DNA of 23,993 bases from positions 1 to 23,993 of the forward strand of contig CAKPSX010000021.1 in NCBI GenBank assembly GCA_934184665.1, in the 5' to 3' direction. The position numbers and the translations under genes were made by a program. The notes below the pieces were generated by a model, which did not search any database, had not been told where the DNA came from, and saw nothing but the letters and a program-made list of their open reading frames with translations. This DNA is from an uncultured Clostridia bacterium. GTDB lineage: Bacteria > Bacillota > Clostridia > TANB77 > CAG-508. This document shows positions 8,267 to 15,902 of this stretch, in pieces. Position 1 is the first letter of the stretch; every line of letters begins with the position of its first letter.

Positions 8267-9328
8267 TTATTTATAATCCTCTAAAAACTCTGGATATTTT
8301 TCTAAAATGTCTATTTTCATTTTTCCATTTTTGATGCTAGAATCTTGTTTTACTATTAAATCAAGTGTGTACATTTCTTTTAATTTTTCTATATTTTCTT
8401 TTTTATGACCTATAACATTATTAGCATCTTGTGGATTTACAGTTACTTGCACTTTTTTTACTTTAACATTTAGTTTCTTAATTTTTTCAACTATTGCATC
8501 ATACCACAAACCAGATTCAACTAATTGCCTAAAAGCTGGATGATATGGACCTGCAACCACTTCACTGCCCTCTTCATCTGGGTCTGTTATTGTATCGGTA
8601 TTTTGTAATCCTATTCTAATTATTTCAATTCCCTTTTTATTAAACATTTTAACTAATTCTTTTGATATTTCTACTGCTTGTACAACTGTTAATGGAGTAT
8701 ATTTTTCCTCTAAATATTCTTTTTCTAATTTAGTATTTTTTATTACTAACACAGGATATATTCTTACCATCTTAGGTTTTAATTTTATTAATTCTTTTGC
8801 TGTATTAATTTCATCAATTCTTGTACTTTCTGGTAGACCAATCATCATTTGATGACCTAATTTAAAACCATTCCATCTAATCAATCTTGAAGCTCTTTTT
8901 ACATCTTCAAAATTATGACCTCTATTACTTCTTTTTAATATATAATCATTTGCAGATTGTACACCAAGTTCTATAGTCTCAACTTTATATTTTTTCAATA
9001 GTTTTAATCTTTGTTTATCAATATAATCTGGTCTCGTTGATACCCTAATACTATTAATTTCACCTGATTTTATATACTCATAAGCTGTTTTTAAAAGTTC
9101 TTCTTGTTTTTCTTTTTCTATTCCTGTGAAACTTCCTCCAAAAAATGCAACTTCTTTTTTTGCTTGTTTATCTCTAATGTTTTCTAAATAAAACTCTATT
9201 GTTTTTTTCACATCTTCTTTTGTTATCATTTTCTGCTGACCACTTATTGATTTTTGATTACAAAATATACAGTCATTTGGACATCCTAAATGTGGTACAA
9301 ATATTGGGATTATATATTGCTTTTTCAT
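8267..9328 (-). CDS. Elp3-like radical SAM protein encoded beside rnc
   Basis: 353 residues from the ATG at 9328, which follows GAAAGGA with 9 nt spacing; a TTG at 9364 would add 12 residues without a good site. The radical SAM cluster motif is C16-x3-C20-x2-C23 in H-L-G-C-P-N-D-C-I-F-C. It is followed by F-F-G-G-S-F-T-G (SAM-binding GGE-like) and R-V-S-T-R-P-D-Y-I. This is the Elp3/COG1243-type core. The length leaves no room for the GNAT acetyltransferase domain of true Elp3, so the tRNA-modifying function of Elp3 should not be assumed. The gene sits 50 nt downstream of rnc, a common Clostridia arrangement, but smc does not follow here. Confidence 0.85.
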   Translation of the reverse strand: MKKQYIIPIFVPHLGCPNDCIFCNQKSISGQQKMITKEDVKKTIEFYLENIRDKQAKKEVAFFGGSFTGIEKEKQEELLKTAYEYIKSGEINSIRVSTRPDYIDKQRLKLLKKYKVETIELGVQSANDYILKRSNRGHNFEDVKRASRLIRWNGFKLGHQMMIGLPESTRIDEINTAKELIKLKPKMVRIYPVLVIKNTKLEKEYLEEKYTPLTVVQAVEISKELVKMFNKKGIEIIRIGLQNTDTITDPDEEGSEVVAGPYHPAFRQLVESGLWYDAIVEKIKKLNVKVKKVQVTVNPQDANNVIGHKKENIEKLKEMYTLDLIVKQDSSIKNGKMKIDILEKYPEFLEDYK

Positions 9329-9378
9329 ATTAATATATCCTTTCTTTAATATATAGAAACTCAAACTTTTTTGTATTC

Positions 9379-10056
9379 TTATTTGCTCTTATTGTAATTT
9401 TCAAGTGCTTTTCTTGCAGCTTCCATTTCTGCCAATTTTTTCGACTTCCCGATTCCTCTTGCTAATTCTTTTTTGTTACATTCAACTAAAGCTTCAAATG
9501 TTTTATCATGATCTGGTCCTGTTTGTCTTATTATTTTATATTCTATTTTTACTACTCCATGTACTTGTAATTTTTCTTGAAGAACTGTTTTATAATCTTT
9601 TTGTCCAACATTTTGACTTGCAATTTTTATCTCATCTTTTAAATTATTTATTATAAACTTTTCTGCTTCTTTCATTCCACCATCTAGATATATTGCAGCT
9701 ATTACAGCTTCCACACTATCTGCCAATATAGCTGGTCTACTGCCACCATTTGATATTATTTCTGATTTACCAAGATATAAGAAATCATTAAAATCATGCC
9801 TTTTAGCAACTTTATAAAGACTCTTCTCACACACTACTGTTGCCCTAACTTTAGTCATTTCTCCTTCTTTTAAATTTTCAAAGTTTTTAAATAAATAAAT
9901 ACTTGATACAAACTCTAAAATACTGTCACCTAGAAATTCTAATTTTTCATTACTCTCAACATGATGTTCATATGCATAAGATGTATGTGTTAATGCTTTT
10001 TTTAGTAATTCTTTGTTTTTAAATTCGTAACCAATATTTTCCTCTAGTTTTTTCAT
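9379..10056 (-). CDS. rnc: Ribonuclease III
   Basis: 225 residues, a standard length. It cuts double-stranded RNA in rRNA maturation and mRNA turnover. The signature N-E-K-L-E-F-L-G-D-S holds E37, E40 and D44. The second acidic pair is D113 and E116 in A-D-S-V-E-A-V-I-A. The C-terminal double-stranded RNA-binding domain covers about residues 155-222, with K-x-L-A-E-M-E-A-A-R-x-A-L near the end. The ATG at 10056 follows a G-rich GGGGGAATGAG segment. Its own promoter lies at 10084-10111. The radical SAM gene downstream is probably co-transcribed. Confidence 0.96.
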   Translation of the reverse strand: MKKLEENIGYEFKNKELLKKALTHTSYAYEHHVESNEKLEFLGDSILEFVSSIYLFKNFENLKEGEMTKVRATVVCEKSLYKVAKRHDFNDFLYLGKSEIISNGGSRPAILADSVEAVIAAIYLDGGMKEAEKFIINNLKDEIKIASQNVGQKDYKTVLQEKLQVHGVVKIEYKIIRQTGPDHDKTFEALVECNKKELARGIGKSKKLAEMEAARKALENYNKSK

Positions 10057-10083
10057 TTTTTATCTCATTCCCCCTATGTTTCT

Positions 10084-10111
10084 ATTATATACTATTTTTG
10101 ATTTTTTTCAA
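10084..10111 (-). promoter_or_regulatory. Sigma-A type promoter of rnc
   Basis: TTGAAA (10111-10106), 16 bp, perfect TATAAT (10089-10084) on the minus strand, about 30 nt before the rnc ATG. Confidence 0.65.
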
Positions 10112-10186
10112 GCTTTTTTGCATTATTTGATAGAGCAAAAACAGACATTAATACCAGAAGTTATACGAACTTTACTATAATAAGAT

Positions 10187-10210
10187 AAAAAGTTGGTTTT
10201 ACCCAACTTT
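10187..10210 (-). terminator. Intrinsic terminator overlapping the stop of the MATE-kinase gene
   Basis: The minus strand has AAAGTTGG, loop GTAAAA, CCAACTTT and then two further T residues (five T in a row). The left arm contains the end of the coding region and the TAA stop falls in the loop. Confidence 0.75.
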
Positions 10211-12205
10211 CTCCTTACTTTGTATTAATTCATATAAAACTTGTGCTGTTTCTTCTACACCATATGAATCAACATTTATTGCAATATCATAATTGCTTAA
10301 ATCTTTCCATTGTTTATCTGAATAATAATTATAATGTCTTTCTCTTGCTTTATTTATTTTATTAATTTCTTTTAAAGCAGTTGCTTCTTTTAATCCATAA
10401 TATTGAACAGCTCTTTTAACTTTATTTTCATCATCACTATATAAAAATACATTTACAACATCTTTATTGTCTCTTAATATATAGTTTGAACATCTACCAA
10501 CTATTACACATGAACCTTGTTCAGCAATATTTTTTATAGCTTTACTTTCTGCAATAAATAAATTATCATCATTTGAAAGGTTATTATAATATTGACTATT
10601 AAAGTTTGCCAATAAACTTCCATGAACATTTTGTTCATTTTTCTCTATATATGTAGCAGAAAGTCCACTTTCATTTGATATTACTTCAATTAAGTCTTTA
10701 TCATATAATTTAACACCTAATTTTTCTGCTAGTAGTTTTCCAACATATCTTCCACCTGAGCCATATTCTCTGCCTATTGTAACAATTATGTTTCTATCAT
10801 TTAATCCATGTGCTTCTTTATCTTCGCTAACAGCATAACTTACTTCTGATTCTTTTCCAAGTTTTCTAATTTCTAATAATAATAATGTTGCAGATATTAT
10901 GAATGCTAAACCATCTGATACAGGTCCTGCATATAATACACCCATTACATTAAATGATTTTGATAATATTATTGCACATGGTATAAAGAATAATATTTGT
11001 CTTGATAATGTTAAAAATGCTGATTTACTTGGTTTTCCAATTGCTTGGAAGAAAATACCTGATGATATTTGTACTCCGTTAAATATTGTTAACATTAAGA
11101 ATATTCTAAATGTTAAACAAGCAAATTCATTATATAATTCATCACCTGATCCAAATATTCCTATCAATTTTTCTGGTATTGTTTGGAACAATATAAATGC
11201 TACTACAGAAACGCCTGCACTTAGTCCAAGTACAATCTTTAATGTTTGTTTTACCCTATCAAATTTTCTTGCACCATAATTATAACCAACTATTGGTTGA
11301 CTTCCTGCTGCAATACCTATAATAATGCTTGATAATATTTGATTTATCTTCATTACAATACCAAGTACTGTTAATGGTATTTCTGAGCCATATACACTGC
11401 TTGCACCATATGTTTTAAATAATGTATTTTGTACGGCTATTACAACAACTATTGACATTTGTGTAATAAATGATGATATTCCAAACATTGCTACTGTTTT
11501 TGCAAGTTTTAAATCTGGCTTGAAACTTGATCTACTAAGTTTTATTGTTTTAAATCTTTTAATATAAATAACATTTAATACAAATGTAACAAACTGACTT
11601 ATTATTGTTGCAAGTGCTGCACCTGAAATACCTAAGTTTATCCCCCAATCAAAAATAAATATTGGATCTAATATAATATTTAATATAGCACCTACTAGCA
11701 TAGATGTCATTGCATATTTAGGTGAGCCATCTGCTCTTATTATTGAGTTTAATGTTGTACCAATCATCATAAAAGGTAGTCCAACTGCTATAACATATCC
11801 ATAACTTGTAGCATATTCTCTTAATACATCTGTACAACCAAATATATTAAGTAATTGTGGTAAAAATACTAATGTTATTACTCCAAGTAATATTGCAGTT
11901 ATTGTTGCAACTAATATTCCATTTGCTACACCTTTTTCCGCTTCTTTATTTTTCTTTTCTCCTAATTTCAAGCTTAAATATGCCGATGTACCATCTCCAA
12001 ACATTAATGCAAATGCTAAACATATTACTGTTATTGGAAATACAATATTAGTTGCACCATTTCCGAGATAATTAACACCCCAGCCTATGAATATTTGGTC
12101 AACAATATTATACAATGCATTTACTACTAAAGAAATTATACATGGTACTGCGAACTTTTTTAATAATTTACTTATTTTTTCTGTTCCTAATTCTGATTCT
12201 TTCAT
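10199..12205 (-). CDS. MATE family efflux transporter fused to a C-terminal cytidylate-kinase-like domain
   Basis: 668 residues. Residues 1 to about 450 form a 12-segment MATE transporter (K-F-A-V-P-C-I-I-S-L-V near the start; repeats around A-D-G-S-P-K-Y and G-S-Q-P-I-V-G-Y-N-Y-G-A). MATE proteins export organic cations by Na+ or H+ antiport. After a polar linker, residues about 470-668 form a cytidylate-kinase-like domain (Cytidylate_kin2 type): I-V-T-I-G-R-E-Y-G-S-G-G-R at 475-487, then L-Y-D-K-D-L-I and C-V-I-V-G-R-C-S-N-Y. No stop or frame break separates the parts. Normal MATE proteins are about 450 residues. Start ATG 12205 follows AAAGGAG; a GTG at 12274 would add 23 residues but has no good site. 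The substrate and the role of the kinase-like domain are unknown. Confidence 0.9.
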   Translation of the reverse strand: MKESELGTEKISKLLKKFAVPCIISLVVNALYNIVDQIFIGWGVNYLGNGATNIVFPITVICLAFALMFGDGTSAYLSLKLGEKKNKEAEKGVANGILVATITAILLGVITLVFLPQLLNIFGCTDVLREYATSYGYVIAVGLPFMMIGTTLNSIIRADGSPKYAMTSMLVGAILNIILDPIFIFDWGINLGISGAALATIISQFVTFVLNVIYIKRFKTIKLSRSSFKPDLKLAKTVAMFGISSFITQMSIVVVIAVQNTLFKTYGASSVYGSEIPLTVLGIVMKINQILSSIIIGIAAGSQPIVGYNYGARKFDRVKQTLKIVLGLSAGVSVVAFILFQTIPEKLIGIFGSGDELYNEFACLTFRIFLMLTIFNGVQISSGIFFQAIGKPSKSAFLTLSRQILFFIPCAIILSKSFNVMGVLYAGPVSDGLAFIISATLLLLEIRKLGKESEVSYAVSEDKEAHGLNDRNIIVTIGREYGSGGRYVGKLLAEKLGVKLYDKDLIEVISNESGLSATYIEKNEQNVHGSLLANFNSQYYNNLSNDDNLFIAESKAIKNIAEQGSCVIVGRCSNYILRDNKDVVNVFLYSDDENKVKRAVQYYGLKEATALKEINKINKARERHYNYYSDKQWKDLSNYDIAINVDSYGVEETAQVLYELIQSKEKVG

Positions 12206-12274
12206 ATCTTTCTCCTTTCTTCCTTTGGAATACAAACTTATTTTTTGTTTAATCATACAACCAACCTTACACAC

Positions 12275-12306
12275 ATAAAAACAACACAGTTTTTAATTGT
12301 GTTGTT
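12275..12306 (-). terminator. Terminator-like hairpin inside the MATE-kinase leader (candidate attenuator)
   Basis: Minus strand AACAACACA, 9-nt loop, TGTGTTGTT (perfect 9-bp stem at 12280-12306), with five T in a row partly inside the stem. It lies about 58-84 nt after the predicted start from the 12371-12399 promoter and about 70 nt before the ATG. It could simply end rnr transcription, but its position downstream of a consensus promoter suggests conditional termination. Confidence 0.55.
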
Positions 12307-12313
12307 CGTTAGT

Positions 12314-12333
12314 CATTATTACTTATAATAATG
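12314..12333 (-). promoter_or_regulatory. Leader hairpin upstream of the attenuator-like stem
   Basis: Perfect 8-bp stem CATTATTA / TAATAATG with a 4-nt loop, 7 nt before the terminator-like hairpin. The heptamer AACGAAC occurs just before this hairpin and again between the two hairpins. Confidence 0.5.
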
Positions 12334-12370
12334 TTCGTTTCCATATATTCAATTTTACTCACAGTTATTT

Positions 12371-12399
12371 ATTATACAACTTTTTGAAGTTCTTGTCAA
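12371..12399 (-). promoter_or_regulatory. Consensus sigma-A promoter of the MATE-kinase gene
   Basis: TTGACA (12399-12394), exactly 17 bp, TATAAT (12376-12371): a full match to consensus. It begins 17 nt after the rnr stop, so the MATE-kinase gene has its own strong promoter. The leader from about 12364 to the ATG is near 159 nt. Confidence 0.85.
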
Positions 12400-12415
12400 A
12401 CCATATTTTGTAAAT

Positions 12416-14350
12416 TTATAAGATTTTAAAATCGATTCTTTTTAATTCTTTATTTGCATCTGCTACTTTTATTCTAACTCTATCACCTATTTTGTAAACC
12501 TTGTTTGTTCTTTCTCCTATTGCTTGTTTTAGTTCATCATTATATATAAAATACTCATCACCAAGTCTTTCATATCTGACCAAACCTTCAACAGTGTTTT
12601 CAAGTTCTACAAAGATTCCGAAACTAGTTATAGATGATATTATTCCATCATATTCTTCACCAATTTTGCTTTCCATATATTCTGCCTTTTTAATTTCTTC
12701 TGCTTCTCTTTCAACCTTAACTGCTCTTCTTTCTCTTTCTGAACAATTTTCAGCTCTTTTCTCTGCTCTAGCAAAATATTTCTTAATAAAGAAATCATTT
12801 ACCATGTAATTACTTTCAAGATATTTTGATATTATTCTGTGTATAAATAAGTCTGGATATCTTCTAATAGGTGAAGTAAAATGACAATAATATTTACTTG
12901 CAATTCCAAAGTGTCCTTTGTTTTCTGCTTCATATTTTGCGACTCTTAAAGTTCTTAATATTATATTTGATATTACTTTTTCTTCATCTTTTCCTTTTAC
13001 ATCTTCAAGAATTTTTGCAAACTCATTTGGATAAATAATATCTTCTTTTGATATCTTTATTTTATATCCAAAATTATATAAAACCTTATTTAAATCTTTT
13101 ATTTTATCTAAGTCTGGTGCCTCATGATTTCTATATATAAATGGTGCTTGAAGCCAATAAAATTTTTCCGCAACAGTTTCATTTGCAATTAACATGAATT
13201 GTTCAATTATTTCATTTGCAAAATATGTTTCATATTTTTTTACATCTACAGCATAGCCATCTTTATCAAGTATAATTTTGCTTTCAGGTATATCTAAATT
13301 CAAATAACCATTTTCTCTTCTTTTTTCTTTTAAAATTGTTGCAAGTTCTGCCATAAGTTCAAAATCACTTATATAATTTTTATATCTTTCTAACACTTCA
13401 TTATCTGATTTATCAATAATTTTCTGTACATCTGTATATGTCATTCTCTCAGTAACATTAATTACGCCTTTATATATGTCAGAAGCCACCACTTTTGCCT
13501 TTGGAGTTATTTCCATTGAACAAGAAAGTGTTAATCTATCTTGACCTGCATTCAAACTACATATTCCATTTGATAGCTCTCTTGGTAACATTGGTATTAC
13601 TCTTCCAAGCATATATATACTTGTCCCTCTTAAATATGCCTCTTTATCTAATTCTGTTTTCTCTCTAACATAGTTACTAACATCTGCAATATGGACATCT
13701 AATCTATAATTTCCATTTGGCAATTTCTCCACATGTATTGCATCATCAAGATCTTTTGCATCTTCACCATCTATTGTGAAAACTATGTCTTTTCTTAAAT
13801 CTTTTCTACCTTTTATATCATCTGGATTAATTTTATCTCCAAATGCTTTTGCCTCATGTACAACTTCTGTTGGAAATTCTGCTGGTAATTCATATTGTTT
13901 TATTAATGAAAGCATATCAACTCCTGCCTCATTTATTCCTCCAAGTATTTCTATTATTTGCCCTTCTGCATTTTTTCCCTTTTCAGGATATTTTGTGATT
14001 TTTACTAATACTTTATGATTATTTCTAGCTTTGCCCCAATTAGATTTTGATATAAATATATCTGTTCCAAAATTTTTATCATCTGGAACTACAAAGCCAA
14101 AATTTCTACTTTTTTGGAAAGTTCCAACTACTGTATCTTTTTCGTGTTTTATTATTTTTATAATTCTACCTTCTGCCTTTTTATCTGCTGTTTTCTCAGC
14201 TGTTATTTCTATAATAACTAAATCTCCATTTAATGCATTTTGTGAATTTTCTTTTGAAATATAAATTTCTTCTTCACAGTCTTCCGGTTTTACAAATCCA
14301 AAACCTTTTTGACTTTTACTATATGTTCCAATCTTGGTTTCTTTTTTCAA
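12416..14350 (-). CDS. rnr: Ribonuclease R, compact form without the N-terminal helix-turn-helix domain
   Basis: 644 residues. RNase R is a processive 3'-to-5' exoribonuclease that degrades structured RNA and works in trans-translation and rRNA quality control. Order: two cold-shock-like domains (G-T-Y-S-K-S-Q-K-G-F-G-F-V at 8-20 and G-T-F-Q-K-S-R-N-F-G-F-V at 76-87); RNB catalytic domain with D194, D200, D202 and D203 in I-D-G-E-D-A-K-D-L-D-D; C-terminal S1 domain at about 560-644. Bacillus RNase R is near 780 residues; the missing parts are the N-terminal HTH and the basic tail. The start is a TTG, since an in-frame TAA lies 6 nt upstream; the AAGGA site is about 13 nt away, an unusually long gap. 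It follows secG, the usual Firmicutes order. Confidence 0.93.
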   Translation of the reverse strand: MKKETKIGTYSKSQKGFGFVKPEDCEEEIYISKENSQNALNGDLVIIEITAEKTADKKAEGRIIKIIKHEKDTVVGTFQKSRNFGFVVPDDKNFGTDIFISKSNWGKARNNHKVLVKITKYPEKGKNAEGQIIEILGGINEAGVDMLSLIKQYELPAEFPTEVVHEAKAFGDKINPDDIKGRKDLRKDIVFTIDGEDAKDLDDAIHVEKLPNGNYRLDVHIADVSNYVREKTELDKEAYLRGTSIYMLGRVIPMLPRELSNGICSLNAGQDRLTLSCSMEITPKAKVVASDIYKGVINVTERMTYTDVQKIIDKSDNEVLERYKNYISDFELMAELATILKEKRRENGYLNLDIPESKIILDKDGYAVDVKKYETYFANEIIEQFMLIANETVAEKFYWLQAPFIYRNHEAPDLDKIKDLNKVLYNFGYKIKISKEDIIYPNEFAKILEDVKGKDEEKVISNIILRTLRVAKYEAENKGHFGIASKYYCHFTSPIRRYPDLFIHRIISKYLESNYMVNDFFIKKYFARAEKRAENCSERERRAVKVEREAEEIKKAEYMESKIGEEYDGIISSITSFGIFVELENTVEGLVRYERLGDEYFIYNDELKQAIGERTNKVYKIGDRVRIKVADANKELKRIDFKIL

Positions 14351-14399
14351 AATTTAATCACATTCCTTTCTTGCGATTTTTATAATTAAAATGTTATTT

Positions 14400-14430
14400 A
14401 ATTTTAGTAGATTCTATACTGTCTAAAATT
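14400..14430 (-). promoter_or_regulatory. Inverted repeat in the rnr leader
   Basis: AATTTTAG / CTAAAATT, a perfect 8-bp inverted repeat around a 15-nt loop, about 50 nt upstream of the rnr start. No T-run follows, so it looks like a leader or mRNA-stability structure and not a terminator. Confidence 0.35.
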
Positions 14431-14453
14431 AGTTCTACTTTTTTATATACTAT

Positions 14454-14483
14454 AAAAGGACAGTGGTTAACCCTGCCCCTTTT
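14454..14483 (-). terminator. Hairpin directly after secG (weak terminator or processing site)
   Basis: Stem AAAAGGGGCAG / CTGTCCTTTT with one bulged G and a 9-nt loop, 1 nt after the secG stop. Only the four T of the stem follow, so termination may be partial, with read-through into rnr. Confidence 0.45.
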
Positions 14484-14484
14484 A

Positions 14485-14733
14485 CTATGCTATATATAAT
14501 ATTGAAAGCACTATTGATATTATTACAAATGCTATTCCTAATATAATTGTCCATTTTTTTTGCTTTCCTTCTTTTGTTCTACCTTTATTCTTCTCAAAGA
14601 AGTTACTTGTAGATGAGCCTGTTATTGTTGAAGATAAACCTTCATCTTCTTTTGATTGTATAACAGCTAATATTGTTATTGCTAAGCATATTATAAGATC
14701 TACTACCACTAATATCATTTTTATTATTTGCAT
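14485..14733 (-). CDS. secG: Preprotein translocase subunit SecG
   Basis: 82 residues, the usual size. Two transmembrane segments at about 4-24 and 61-81 flank a cytoplasmic loop that carries the conserved I-Q-S-K-E-D-E-G-L-S family motif and a following S-S-T-S-N-F-F segment. SecG joins SecYE in the membrane and helps SecA-driven translocation. The ATG at 14733 follows AGGAGG. Downstream lies rnr, as in many Firmicutes. Confidence 0.94.
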   Translation of the reverse strand: MQIIKMILVVVDLIICLAITILAVIQSKEDEGLSSTITGSSTSNFFEKNKGRTKEGKQKKWTIILGIAFVIISIVLSILYIA

Positions 14734-14779
14734 TTAGTATTCCTCCTACCTGTTTCCTTATTCGTTTTTATACCATGTT

Positions 14780-14808
14780 ATTTTACCATATATTTACTAA
14801 AAAATCAA
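14780..14808 (-). promoter_or_regulatory. Putative sigma-A promoter of secG
   Basis: TTGATT (14808-14803), 17 bp, TAAAAT (14785-14780). The -35 lies inside the last codons of the upstream metallopeptidase gene. Confidence 0.5.
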
Positions 14809-15480
14809 TGCTAGGGCACTAAAAAGTATAACTTTTATCATTATTTTTATAAACATACTTCCATTTGTGCCTTTTATACATTTATCATTTATTGTTTTTA
14901 GCCCTTCTACCACTAAATTAATTTCTTCTTTTGTTGAAATATTTTTTTCTTCCATATATTCTTTTGTTAGATATTCAGCTTTTATCATTGCATCATTTTC
15001 CAAAAATATTCTGACAACATAATATATAAAACTTAATATTAGAAATATATTTAAAAATAGCATCTCATTTGGTAATTTTTTTAATATTAATAATATTAGT
15101 GTTACTAAATAATATAAAATATATATATTTGAATATATAAAATTAAATATCAGCATTTTCCTGTCTTGTACAGAATGTAAACATTCATGTGCCATTGTCT
15201 GAATTCTTGTAAAACTATTATGTGTATTTCCTATAGAAATTTTATTTTGTATTGCTATATACAATGTGGAATTAGAATTTATATCTTCTTCAATTTTAAC
15301 ATTTTCATTTTTTAATTTTTTCAATATGTCTTTACATATTTGTGTATTATCAGGATATTTTTCAGTTATTTTATTTAGGTTCTCATCTAATGCTATTTTC
15401 TCAATTTCTTTTACATTTATTTTCATCATAAAGTGTATTACTAATATAGCTATAATTGATATTACTATTATGATTATCAT
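14797..15480 (-). CDS. Membrane zinc metallopeptidase-like protein with HECLH motif
   Basis: 227 residues from the ATG at 15480, which follows AAGGAG with 6 nt spacing; a TTG at 15501 would add 7 residues and is less likely. An N-terminal membrane segment (about 1-19), a short soluble part, then the zinc-binding H-E-C-L-H at 98-102 in T-M-A-H-E-C-L-H-S-V-Q-D. Two or three hydrophobic segments follow (about 108-130, 138-158) and then L-E-N-D-A at about 160-164, where a third metal ligand would be expected. The arrangement recalls the YugP-type membrane peptidase family (H-E-x-G-H-A-x-Q), but the similarity is distant. A final hydrophobic segment ends the protein. Substrate unknown. It follows the YlbF gene by 64 nt. 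Confidence 0.6.
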   Translation of the reverse strand: MIIIIVISIIAILVIHFMMKINVKEIEKIALDENLNKITEKYPDNTQICKDILKKLKNENVKIEEDINSNSTLYIAIQNKISIGNTHNSFTRIQTMAHECLHSVQDRKMLIFNFIYSNIYILYYLVTLILLILKKLPNEMLFLNIFLILSFIYYVVRIFLENDAMIKAEYLTKEYMEEKNISTKEEINLVVEGLKTINDKCIKGTNGSMFIKIMIKVILFSALALIF

Positions 15481-15544
15481 TACATACTCCTTATATTTCA
15501 ATAATTTTCTTCATTAGAGCTATATTATAAATTCAATTCATTTT

Positions 15545-15877
15545 TTATAGTACACTTTGTATTGCTTCACCTATTATTTTATTTATATCTGCAATCATTA
15601 CATTAAATTTAACTTCTGCATCAAAATATCTGCTTGCTTCTTGATTTTGAATTAATTGGCTATATAATTCTTGAACATGTTTTATTTTTTCTGAATCATC
15701 TTTGCCAGTTTGTAATGCCACTATTTGTGCATCATATCTTGCTTTTTCAAACTCTTCTATCTGTTTTTTTAATTCAACATTTAAGCTTATTGCTTCTTTA
15801 GCTGTCTTATATGTTATATATTCCTCTGATTGTTTTATTTCTTGTGCTAATTTATTTGCTGTATCATATATATTCAT
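15545..15877 (-). CDS. YlbF/YmcA family regulator
   Basis: 110 residues, nearly all alpha-helical, matching the Com_YlbF family: an N-terminal D-T-A-N-K-L-A-Q-E-I-K-Q-S-E-E-Y helix, then a long charged coiled helix, and a C-terminal F-N-V-M-I-A-D-I-N-K-I-I-G-E segment. In Bacillus, YlbF acts with YmcA and YaaT on RNase Y-dependent mRNA processing, affecting competence, biofilm and sporulation. Whether this homologue does so is inferred. The ATG at 15877 follows GGGAGG. It lies 25 nt after the glycosyltransferase and is probably in the same transcript. Confidence 0.85.
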   Translation of the reverse strand: MNIYDTANKLAQEIKQSEEYITYKTAKEAISLNVELKKQIEEFEKARYDAQIVALQTGKDDSEKIKHVQELYSQLIQNQEASRYFDAEVKFNVMIADINKIIGEAIQSVL

Positions 15878-15902
15878 AATGTTTTCCTCCCTGTACTAAT
15901 AA

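Noticed and set aside
10899..11279. 126-codon plus-strand frame inside the MATE-kinase gene
   Set aside because: Antisense shadow without a ribosome-binding site; MATE motifs are unbroken on the other strand.
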